From Icerya purchasi (taxonomy: Eukaryota; Arthropoda; Insecta; Hemiptera; Monophlebidae): a stretch of 64,000 bases of DNA. Below, in pieces: positions 1 through 11,938 of the stretch. The DNA is taken from the NCBI GenBank assembly GCA_039619475.1, contig CM077115.1:140194172-140258171 (forward strand). Direction: 5' to 3'. Under the pieces are notes generated by a model. That model was given only the letters and a program-made list of their open reading frames with translations, ran no database searches and had not been told where the DNA came from. The position numbers were made by a program, and so were the translations under genes. Numbering within the stretch: the first letter of the stretch is position 1; each line of letters begins with the position of its first letter.

Positions 1-1147
1 GAATTGTAACTGGTTGGTTTAGTCTTTTCTTTCTTTGTTTAAATGTTTTAATGATTAAAATTTTTTAATAAATAAATATTTATTATTTCTTCTTAATATT
101 TTAATTAAGTTACTAAAATAAATTCCGATATATTATTAGAAAACGGATTAAGAAGTTGAGGCTTTTCTGGCTTTTATTATTTGATCATTGGTTAAAAAAG
201 AATAACGGAAAATAGAAAAGATTAAAAAAGTAAAATTAACTGGCTGGTTTTGAAAAAATAAGAAATATACGAACTTACTGATCATGTAGAGTATCAGAAT
301 ATGCAAAAAGTATTTTGTTTTTAGTTGGCAATAGTAAAAGTAATTTAACGAGGTGAATACGTATTTAGCACACATTTTCATTGTCATTTTTCATTTCTTT
401 TTTCTTTTTTAATTATCTTGGCTTAGATATGCACTTATTAATCGCATTTGATTTATTTTTTAAAATGAATTTCGTTAATGTTTTTTATTTATTTATTATC
501 CTTTAGGTAAATTCAATGCTGTTATCATTTTTAGTAAAGTTAGATGTTATTTAAGAAAACCTAACTGTTCAATAGGTGACCGTAGTCATTTCAAACGAAT
601 TAAGATTACCAAGAAATTTTACCAGAAAATTTTATCTATTTTATTTATCTGTTCGGAACTAGTTCTTTGAGTCATTTTCGACACTGCTTTGTTATTTAAT
701 AAAGTTGTTAATTATTATTATGAAATCGAGTCTTAAAATTATAGAACCATCAAAAGTTGTGCTGCATAATTTTATAACATTTCACAAATATAAAGTAAAA
801 TGCATGTTACATATTCCAAAAGTTTAAAATTCTAGTAACGAGGTTTTCAGATTATATTTGTTACCATTAAACTGTAAATTTACGAATTATGTTTAATTCT
901 GTTAACTCAGGTAACCGGTTACTGCTTATGTAAGTATTCTGTTTTTTTCAGTTACATAAAAGTATTTATAGAAATTATTGCTTTAAATATTTATAATTAT
1001 GTAACATGTGAGGCTAAGGATGAAATTTTCATTTGGGCTAGAAGTGTTACTTTACGTGAGTTATTTGTATGGTTTAATGAAAACGAAGAGTCATGTAGCT
1101 GGTCTGTTTAATATTTAATTTTTCAACATTTGATCGTTGTCTTACAG
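1..1147. other. AT-rich flank upstream of gene 1
   Basis: No coding region, RNA gene or transposon protein is recognised. It must hold the gene 1 promoter and any 5' UTR exon, but no convincing core promoter stands out from the AT-rich background. Confidence 0.4.
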
Positions 1148-1164
1148 AATCGCAAGAATAAAAT

Positions 1165-1479
1165 ATGGAGTACACATGCTACGTCTGCAACGATGAAGTT
1201 TCTAATGGAGTTAATTTAGCCACTGCAGTTGCTCCAGCTTCTAAAACTGGGTTAGCTGAAAAGATTAGTCAAGTTATCGGCGAGCAATTTGTAGTTATAA
1301 TTACCGTAAACGATGTTGTTTGTAAACGATGTGTAGCTTTACTCTCGCATATGGATAGGCTTCAGAATGAATTGGCGTTGGTTAAAAAAGTGGTATTGCA
1401 CCATACCAAGAATAAATATCACACAGTTCGCAGTAATAACTTATTGTCGCAACCACAGCCCAGTTCAAGTATAGAGAAG
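1165..1479 (+). CDS. Gene 1 coding exon 1: ZAD domain
   Basis: The exon opens at the ATG at 1165 and codes 105 residues. It ends in phase 0 at a GAAG/GTTAG donor. CxxC pairs at residues 5-8 and 53-56, with a helical Leu-rich stretch after the second pair, fit the ZAD pattern. The open frame runs on to a stop at 1521, but that part is intron if the donor is used. The sequence TTGTCTTACAG before 1148 looks like an acceptor of a 5' UTR intron. Confidence 0.85.
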
Positions 1480-4400
1480 GTTAGTAGTTTATTGCTAATG
1501 TGTAAACATTTTAAAGATTAAGTATGATCGAGTTGGTTTTACAATTACTTCTAGATGCTTAGTGATACCATCAAATATTAGTTTTCTTTTACCGCGGGTT
1601 ATACAAATTTCTTTTTTCTTTTTTTTTTTTCAATTTTTGCGTTACGGTTGCCTATGAATGTTTCATGGATTTCTCAAATCAATAAATTCAAAATGGTGTT
1701 AAGCTTGATTTTTACCTTTAGGTATTGTTTGTAATAAAGTTTGGAATGGACTGATGTGATAGTAAAAATGGTTTTATTTTTGCTGTACATAGAATAAGCA
1801 ATAATATAGCTAAGTTAATCTTTTCTTCCTATTTTCTATTGTCGTTCATGTTGAAAACTATGTATGTTTAAGGCGATTAACGTTGCGTTTTTTTTTTTCA
1901 TAATTAAAGACTTAATTTGTGTTCCAAAATATAGCAAACATCAAAAAGTTCGTTAATTGTTCAAATTCGTGCATGCCCTTACATGAGGATAAACGATTAA
2001 ATTTACGACTAAATTGAAAAATAATGAAAATTACAAGATAATAATTATAGTGAATTTTTAAATCCACATATTTATTGTAAATTTTGCTACTTTTATCATT
2101 TATAACAGCGTATCTTGTATGTTTCAATATATATTTAAACACTGTTCTTTTTAGAACTTTTTTCAGTTATCAACTTTTATCGAGCATGTCTGATAAAATA
2201 ATTCTCTATTTTGAATAGAAAATATTCGTTTTTTAAAATTAAATTCATTCATAAAAGATGGTAATTTTGCATATGGCATTTTTTTTTTATCGGAGACATT
2301 TTGAAAGTTGTAATGAGATATCTGAATGAATAAAGAAGGGAATAGTATTAAATTAGTAGTAAAAGATCTAATTTACTTAAATAATCTTAAAATTATTTAA
2401 CGTTAATAAAAAACATACACAGTCATCTACAAAAAGCAACGGTTCTCCATTTGCGGCTGAAAAATGCTGCTAAATTCAAATGTAAGCAATAGATTTTAAA
2501 AGTAGGGCGTACTTATAGTTGTGTGGTGTTTAACGGTGTAATTGTGTTTTATCTTTCGGCGCATCTGGTAAACAAGAAAATCACCACTATAAAAAAAAAA
2601 AATGATTTTCTATATAAATTCGGTCTCTAGTAATAATAGTGTTCCTCAAATTATGTTCCCTGGGAGCCTTTGTAATGGCATCGTTCAAGTTTTTTGATAA
2701 CCTTAAGGACAAATTTAAAAAGAAATTTTATGTTATGAATGGTAGACTTACGAGTGTTAGCTAATCGAAAGGCAGCGAACAAATGAAAGCACCGCGTTCT
2801 TAATGTCTTACAATAAAGAAATAAGATCTTATTTCATTTTGTTCGGACTTAATTAACAGCAGTCAAACGAGAAGAAGATCGTTGACAAAAAAGTAACTAA
2901 ATTTTCGTTTCTCATAAGCTACAGAATTGTGTTTATATTTAATACCAACATAACTACCAATGTCAAATCGGGTTTGAAAGGAGTAATCGATCATCAAAAT
3001 AGTTTTAAACGATCCAAATAGAATTGTATTTTTTTGTGTTTATAAATACCCTAAATTTTATTGACGAATTAATTTGGGGATCGAAAAATTGTTTAATATC
3101 AATGAGTTTTTTTCTTTTTCGAGATAGGATTTTTCTCTCTAATATAAATCAATTTATTAGTTATTTTATATATTTAAAAATACAATGTCAGCTAGAATAA
3201 GTACAGTGATAGTGAACAAATTTTAAACTAAAGCGAGAAATATAAAACCAAATTATACTATTGGTTAATACATAATATTCTGATATCGAAAGAATACTTT
3301 GAATCAGTGTTAAAAATTAATCGCTTTAAAAAAAAGTACGGGATGACTTTCAAGGTATGAAGATCTCTTGGCAGATATTTCAAACTCCACAATGATGAAC
3401 TCTCCAGGTTTTTAAGTAATGAAAAATTTTCAAGTTCCATTAAAACATTTTATTTGACGAAAATTTACTCGCGGATATGTATTAAGGACTTTAATGTTTT
3501 CATTCTAACGAAAAGATAGGAAGCCTGCGTTTACAATGGGGATATTGTCTTTCACGATGTTTTTTGTGAATAAGTTCAAATTGAAGTTATTTTGCACAAA
3601 ATATGTGTTAATATTTAACGATCCCGGTGAAATTTCAGGGGATCGGGTGAGTATAAAAGTAGAAGACCGTATCTTGGTGTGTGCATCTTACTGTAGGTCT
3701 TGCTGCGAGTTCATTCTAATGGTAATAAGAAAAGTGATATTTAAAATGTGTTACAAATGACTTCCAGTGCTATTTGAATTCTGTTGGCTAAGCATTATTA
3801 TATGTCTATTGAAAAATTCGCATTCCTAAGTTACTTCTGCATTTTAATGTAAAGTATTTTTCCGACTTTATGAATAATCTTTGTAAAATTGCGGCTCTCT
3901 GTTGTAGATATATTTTACTTTTCAACATACACACAAACAGGCATCTTATCTTTTTCTTGTTTTTTTTAAAAAATTGTTTGTAAAATTTAATGCATCACAC
4001 AAAACCATTATAGTTGGTACGTTGGTACGTTTCAATTAGTTGTTTATTTAATCTTGTTTTTACTATAAAAAAAAAAAAAAAAAAAAAATGAAACAGCTGT
4101 ATGTTGTGTTTTTCTTTATCTTGTCGTTATCAGTTTTATTTGACAACTGCTATGCGTTCTAACCAAGTTGTATAATATACAGCTCCTCAGAACGTGTTCA
4201 ACAAATAAATGCACAACTGAATTTCGAACATTGTGGTTGTTTTCAATAAGCACGCATGTGTCAGTTGAGTTTGACCAATTCTTAATCTGCATAAAATTAC
4301 CTGACGTCTGTTGTTTCGGTAAAAAGTCCTCTTGTATTGTTGTAGTTGTAACGTATTTTGCCGGAAACCCAAATTTCTGATCATAATCGTTGGCATTCTT

Positions 4401-7400
4401 TGCTTATTATAAATTTAATACATTTTTTTTAAATTTTCAGAAGGTGATAATAAAAGTACTGGAAGCACAGTTGTTGCTTCTTTTGATGTCGCGCGGTGGC
4501 TATTTCGTTATCTAATATATCAGAGTGACCTGGTGTATCTATGCGAAGACTATTTCCTTCTTGGTTAGGCTGGTATGTTGTATAATTTGTTCAGCGATCG
4601 AACAACCGATCTTAAAACCCAGAACGGCATGCAGAGAGTCCGAGACGATAATTGTTCCAGAAGTATTCTTTGACGATGCGATAAATTGTACTGCTGATTG
4701 CAGAGCGAACAATTTGGTGAAGAAGATCTGGTAGTATGATAGTAGTGAGTTGCGGGTGATAAATTAGTTGATTGGTATTATCACAAATCCAGTAACTTGT
4801 GAAGATTAAAGGGGATATGTATAATATTAAGCGCAATTTAAGTACTATTACGTAATTCAGTTTGTAAATGCTCTTTTGACGTAACATGTATTAGTATAAA
4901 AATGTAGTTCAATTGATGAATTGATCCATGGTGATTTGGTAGAAAATGAATATATTTGTATTATTGGTATTTCATATATGGATAATATTTTTAATGTGTT
5001 TAGGATATTGTTGAAGTATATTGGAAAAATTTAATATGAGTTTTGTTTTGAAGAATTTATATTACTGAATGGACGTGTTGAAGGATTTGATCATGATTTC
5101 AACCAAATGAGATTATTTAATGCTAGATAATTTCTTTATAAGTATGGACCATTTATTAGTTATAGAAGACTAATATAGGCTTCTGTAGTAATTTTAATTA
5201 CCGTGCGTGTTAAATTTGAGCATTTTTCGCAGTTCTATACATTCTAGCTCCGAAACCTAATTTTGATCTAATTAATGTTCGATGCATTAATGAAAATGCA
5301 TGACAGTTAAAACCGTGGTTAGAATTTAAAAGTTTTTAAAATAAATTTAATTTTAGATTACTGTTTTTTTTTCTTCTGTTATTATAAATTCGATTTTCAT
5401 GATGGTGATTATGAAGTGTTCCTTTGATTTATCTGTTGTTGTTGAAATATTGTTAATTAATAAGTTTACTTGATGCTGATATTGTTGATTTCGACAAAAG
5501 TGAATAGCCGTCATTTTTAATGTTGAGAATCCGGGGTTTGTTATGTTTACTTTGCAATATTATGTTGAAAATGTACCACCAGAACAGTCGGAAAAGTATT
5601 GTCGATTCATGGGACAATTTTTTTTGATACATTTTCATTAAGTGTTTGATCATCAAACTAGTGAAGAAGTTTGAACAAATTAGTTCAGCAAAAGATGTTT
5701 TAAAATCATGTCGCGTGCGTATGATACATTTGAAAACAGAGAAAGAAGTGGTTGCGGATCATGTTCGTAAAATTGCATTCTAGAATCGACGCGTTCTTTC
5801 TTCGCATATTAGCATTATTTATTTTTATACTCTTCGCGTGGTCTGCTCGTGATAAACTTATGCACAGAGGAGTTTGTCTGCTTTCAACTCAAATCTTTCG
5901 TCTCATAATTCCTTTTCCAGTGTCGGAAACAGTCACTAGTCACACCATGCTAAGTTTGGACTGTAAACAGAATGCGGTGTAACCGGAATATTTAATCTTG
6001 AACAATTTCTGTCATGTAAGACCGCGCACTGTCCTGATGAAGTATTCAGGTATTCTTTAAATGGAGCCTTTTTGTCGTAATATGTTTCTGCGATGTTTGG
6101 AGAACATTGCAGTAGTAGGAAGCGTTTACAAAATGCTAATAAACTATTCCGCAATAATCAGAAATGGAATCAGCATCACTTTTACTACGGCAGTAGCTTG
6201 TCGAACCTTTTTGATCTCCGGAGAATCGCAAGCTTTCTTCATCGCACTTTCTTGACATGCGAAGCAGTCGAAATAGTGTATCTAACTTTCGGCAACAATG
6301 ACGCATTTTTTTTTTAGAAAATTTCGATTTTTCCGCATCATTTTAAGCGATCTTTCCGTTTAGGAAATGCAAGACCCAAATCAAACAACGCGATTCATTT
6401 ACAATTCGTTTTTCAAAGTTTGATGTACCAAACTTTTTGGAATATCAATGACCTCCAAAAGTTTTCAATGTGATAAATGTCCATCTTCACGAATAATCAC
6501 CGATATCGTGTTTACATTTTCCCCGGAACGTGCCTTTGGAGGATGTCCGGTTTTTGAAAAAAATGTTCTAGACTCGCGGCCTATGCTGAATGCATTGTAC
6601 CAAAATGTTAACTAACTTAAATATTTGATACTGTAGACTTCTTTTAACATCGCCACAGTCTTCGCGGCCATTTTTTCTAGTCGTACACAAAATTTGATCG
6701 TACAGCGTCGCTCTATTTTAATGTCCATTTTCACACCGAAAAAAACGAAAAAAAAAAGAACAAAAAAACTGAAAAACCTATATACTGACAGTAGCATTTA
6801 TTCAAACTGATGTTGCAAAGTGATACTGATCATGTTCGGCTTTGTTACTATTTCGTTAACTTGCTGATGCGTTGTCAGCCAATAATTCCAACGATTAAAA
6901 GCTACAAGGTTCACCTCTTCTAGTTTTTATTTAAACAATTATAGCGAAGTGACAAATTATCGTAGTACGTGCAGGGCTCTAACAATAACCAATAAATGGC
7001 TTTATCATCAGCGGATCGGTAAGTAACTTTTTTCACCGTATCATAGTGAACTCCCTGTATTTTTGAGACAACCATTGTATAACAAATGATTTTTTATCGA
7101 TGAAAATACTGCGCGGAAATAGCTGGGAACACCCTACATATATATATATAAATATTAATTACAACGTAATTCTTAGGCTACCCCCCATTAGAAAAAATGT
7201 CCCCGTTTTATGTACGTTTGTTACATTTTATAGGATTTTTGTTATTGTTATTTAAAAAATATCCCGATTTTATGTAACGAAAAAATGTATTAGTTTTATA
7301 TAATGAAAGTTGTTAGGATAGGATTTTTGTGATTATGTTATTTTTTTTGTGTTGATGCCAGTAAGAATTACGTTGTAAATTTTGATCATTTTATACAAAG

Positions 7401-10400
7401 TATAGAAGAGAAAAATACAGAAATGAAAGCAAGAGGGGTCAAGGGGCACAGCCCCTTGCGAGGCCAAAATGGCCGAGTTTATATATATATATATATATAT
7501 ACAGAGGGAGAGAGAGAGAGAAAGAGAAAGAGAGAATAGCTTTGTAATTCCAACCGGGAAACCAGGAATAAACCGGGGAAAAAAGTAAAAATAGTCAAAA
7601 AAATAATATTTTTAACAAGAAAAAATCATTTGAAGCGAAAAATGAATGCATTTTTTTAATGTACTTTACTCAAAATAAATTACGAAGTTCTGTTTTGTTC
7701 ATATAAAATATGCCGCGGCGGTCAAATATCGATAGTAACAAAAACATTCTATTCTTCTTTTTGTACAATTCTAGTAATTAGGAAATCGGGAAGATTTGGA
7801 CCGGGAAAGCTGGGAGGGATAAACCGGAAATTTAAAAATTACATTTTAGTGGGCACCGTGTTATTGTACTTATTCTTCTTTATGATACCATTACAAAAAA
7901 AAACTGCTAGCGCTGACATAAACGTTCCGGCGCGCAATCTTCAAACTTGCTAATCATATAGATTCAATTCTTGGACAAAATTGTCTACTTTTTGGTTTTA
8001 ACGTTGAACGAATTTCTTTTAAAAATCAGCGTATACGAGCGTAGACTTCTAGTTCTTTGAATTCGTTTGACATCGTAACACTGAGATTGAATCGTTCTTT
8101 AAATTTGTTAACGGTGAAGTACTGTGAAGTATTTTATTATTGTTGCTTGCCGTTAGATTGTTAAGCGTGGTTAATTTCACGAAATTTTATTTTAACTGTA
8201 ATGTTAATTTATTTTGATTTTCGTTAAAAAAAAAATTGTTATTTTTCCTCCATGTTTTACAGAATAACGAGGTCAATGAAGCTGTCGAAGAACCGCTGAT
8301 GGAAAGTAAAGAAAATAAGCGAGTGCCATCGCCTTTGCCGACACCATCTCTGTCGCTAGATGAGCTATCCCTGTTGAATAATATAGCTGATCTGGTTGTG
8401 CCTTCATCATCGACCGTCAAACCTAAAGATACCATGTCTAGCAACAGAACTAGGGAATTATCTTACAATAAAACGAAACCGCAACAGCAGCAGCAACTGT
8501 TGAACGCGAATAATTCAGTAGGTACTAATCGGGTGAAATTGTATAAATGCGGTTTTTGTTCGTATCAGTCGAGGGAGTTGCTTGAAGTACGCACGCATAT
8601 GAAACAACACGTTAAAGCAAACAACAACGAACTAATTTCCATGTCGAACGTAAGACCTCCCAGACCGAAGCGACACTTGTTCAAATGCCAATTATGCTCG
8701 CTTTCGTTCGAAGAAAAAATCAAATGTTTAGAACACATCAGTATTCATCACAGAGAAAATAAAAGATTACTGCAGGACGGAAACATCTCCAGTAATACTG
8801 TTAAACAAAAACAGTTTGCTGACGACGTGGAGATGGCTGATGGATTGTCTGCCACGCAGATTAATTTGAACTGTGCGAATGATTCATCCTCATTCGCGGA
8901 CAGTATGCTACAGTACGGTACCGGAACAGGTAAACTTATACGAATAATAAATTTCGCAATTAAAAATAACTTAAAATTTTCGCGGTTCCTTAAATTCATT
9001 GTATAATTATTTTCAGTAATAACCACGTCGCACGTATTATCAGCTAACGTTTCGAATAGTAATACTTTGTTCATCATCGGAGCCAAAAGACACTGAAGTA
9101 GCAAGGAAAAACCCAGACTATAAATACATCGAAACCCAACCACAGACTACTTCCAAACATATAATTAGTTGTTTACAAACACGATTAATTTAAATAAAAG
9201 CATTTACTTTAAAAAAATAATAATATTATTTATTTTATTACTGTTCTTTTACATTTCTTAGTTTATAAAGTAGTTATAAGAAAAATATCTTTCGGTCAAA
9301 GATTATATATTTGAGGGCTATTTAAAAAGTAATAAAAATATGTGCTGGAAGAAATACGCGCTGTGAAAAGTGGAAACAGCATTATCATCGTGTGTAGCCA
9401 ATTCTCTTATCTGTCTTCAGTTCAAATTGATCGGTGTAGTTTTAACGGTGTTCGTGTTAGTTTAACACGTGTATGATATTGCCTTCAGTGTTGAACATGG
9501 AACAAAATTTAGAACAACGTCGTTATGCTGTGAACTTTTCAGTTAAATACGTAAAAGATCGTAAAGAAACTTTTCAAACGTCAACTGCCGCCTATGGCGG
9601 TGACATAATGAATCGGATGACCTTCTCTACCGATATAGTATAAAGCGTTTAAAACCAGTTGAGGAAATGAAGAAGACAAACGGTACGCGGTGCGTTCTTC
9701 CACATCGTGTACCGAAGTTTCGAAGACTATAGCTGATGATGCTATTGTTCAGGAAGAACGACAGGTAACTCTGTGCGTGAGCTCGTTGCACGTCTAGACA
9801 GTTCAGAGTGCCAGCGTATTTTTAATTTTACATGGTAATTTAGTAGTACAGCTCGTGTCTTGCAAGCCACCTTATGCCAGAGTAAATGCAACATCGCGTT
9901 TCTGTCGGGCAGGAGTTGCAATCACGATTTAGTAAGGAAAGAAACGCCGAAATGAAAAGCGAGAAATTAGAACAAGACTGAATTCGGAATTTTTTCTCGT
10001 AGTAGATTTTTGCTGAGCGGTGGAACGTAGAGAACATATTAGTGATCCGTTCTTGAACGCTCTAAATTGTTATAACGTTAGTTTTTAATGACAACATTTT
10101 CGAGTGCTAATAAACTACTCGAATGTTGGATAAAATGTTGAGTAGAGAAGCTGCGGAGGTATTTTTTTGAAGTGAATATTTCGTGTTTATCTTTAGAAGG
10201 AAAGGTTGTATAATTGATTAATCTTTGAGCGTATTTTTGAGTAAATTAAATTATTTGTTTAAAATGAAATGTCGAATAGGGGTCAGAAATTCATTCCGGG
10301 GTTTGATCGTGTGAGTTTTTAACGTTATTGCGACGTTTTGTTTATATTTTTTGCATTTCTGATCAATGTTGCGCGCCGATATGCTGGTATTTTCTCGTAA

Positions 10401-11859
10401 ACAAAAAAGAAAAAAGAAAAAAAACATTGTTCATTGAGAAAACGAAGAAGTTGGGTAGTGCTTAAAGAAATATTTGATAACTGCAGACCTGTGTTTAAAT
10501 TTGCGTGATATCACATTTGTTTTTAGATGTGAAGTTAGTTTGTTAATTTGTGTAAATAAAATTATAGGTATGACGACGAACTTTGCAATGCCTATATCGG
10601 TGGGTGTATCAAATAATCGAAATCAGATTAAGTTTAACTTTTTAATCTTAACCGCCTTACAGGGAAGTGCGTACTGTGTATCTCGTGCTATAACTCATAT
10701 GCTTTAAAAGACTGTGCTTATATAAAAAAGTCAAAATAACTGAGCTTATCAGAATGTAGTACATTGTGACAATTTGAATAGGATTATCCTGTAGTAAATC
10801 TTATTCATCAACAATTATTATTATCCTTAAAGAATAAAGATTGTGTATTGTAAAAAAAACAGCCTCTCCTGCAAACCGATGAAGTGTATGTTCTACAATT
10901 CTACATTTTAGAGGGTAGCTACATTGCTGGGTTGTTAAACGTGAATTTATCCAAAATAGAGACGCCTTGATTATTTTTTAACAGCCCACATTCATCCGGG
11001 ATGTTTTTTGTCCTTTGAATTTCCAGTTGTTTTGTAAAAATGGTAATTCTGATGTTTGGTAACTTAAGCAGTAGCGCGTTACACAGGCGTTTTGTTCATT
11101 ATTATTGAAGCCGAAGCAGTGCCGTTGAATACTGAATAGAAAATCAGGGTGGCCACCCAACCAGGGATTTGGTCGTAAAACCGGGAAAAAAGTAAAAATA
11201 GCCAAAAACAATATTTTTAATAAAAAAATGCTTTATTCGCATAAAATATCTATCAATAGTAACAAAAAAATACCATTATTTTTTTTGTGCAATTCTGATA
11301 ATCAGGAAATCGGGAGGATTTGGACCAAGAAAGCCAGGAATAAACTGGGAATTTTAAAATTATATGAACATTCCAAGTCCTGAAGTATTTTTTTTATTGT
11401 ATGAAATGAGTTTTTAAAGGAGAGGAGAAGGACGACAGAATATGTTCCACTTTTAAGCTTAATTACAGTATATGTTTTTTCACCTTAGACTTAAACGCTC
11501 TTTTGTTAAAAGAACTATTAATGAAAATACAAAGTTTTCAAAAAATCAGTCCGTTTAAGCACAACGGTTAAAAATATTCTTATGAACTTTATAAAAAAAC
11601 TGATATTATAATATAGTAGGAATTGGATAAGTTGTCATTATCGTTACAGTTTACCAGTGATAATTCTTTTCTGTATTTCTTTATTGGGGAAAAAAAAAAT
11701 TAACAGGATGGTAAAAGCCTCTATAAAAAAAATATATGTAATCGTAGAATTCGGTCAGTAATGCATGTATTTTATGAAACATTTAAAGTAAAAATACTTT
11801 TGTCACCGGCGTCGAGATGAACTTACGTCAAGATTAATGTTTTGGATTCCTCGTACGCA

Positions 11860-11938
<79 letters not shown>

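Noticed and set aside
3536..3760. Short frame in gene 1 intron 1 considered as an extra exon
   Set aside because: Exons 1 and 2 already join in phase 0 without it, and it has no good acceptor-donor pair or domain similarity.
4430..5660. Possible decayed gene or LTR element in gene 1 intron 1
   Set aside because: Both strands were translated; a few peptides look conserved-like, but no motif order of gag, protease, polymerase or integrase emerges.
7440..7475. GC-rich hairpins considered as a bacterial-type terminator
   Set aside because: This is eukaryotic intron sequence; the hairpins sit in a repeat and are not followed by a functional T run.
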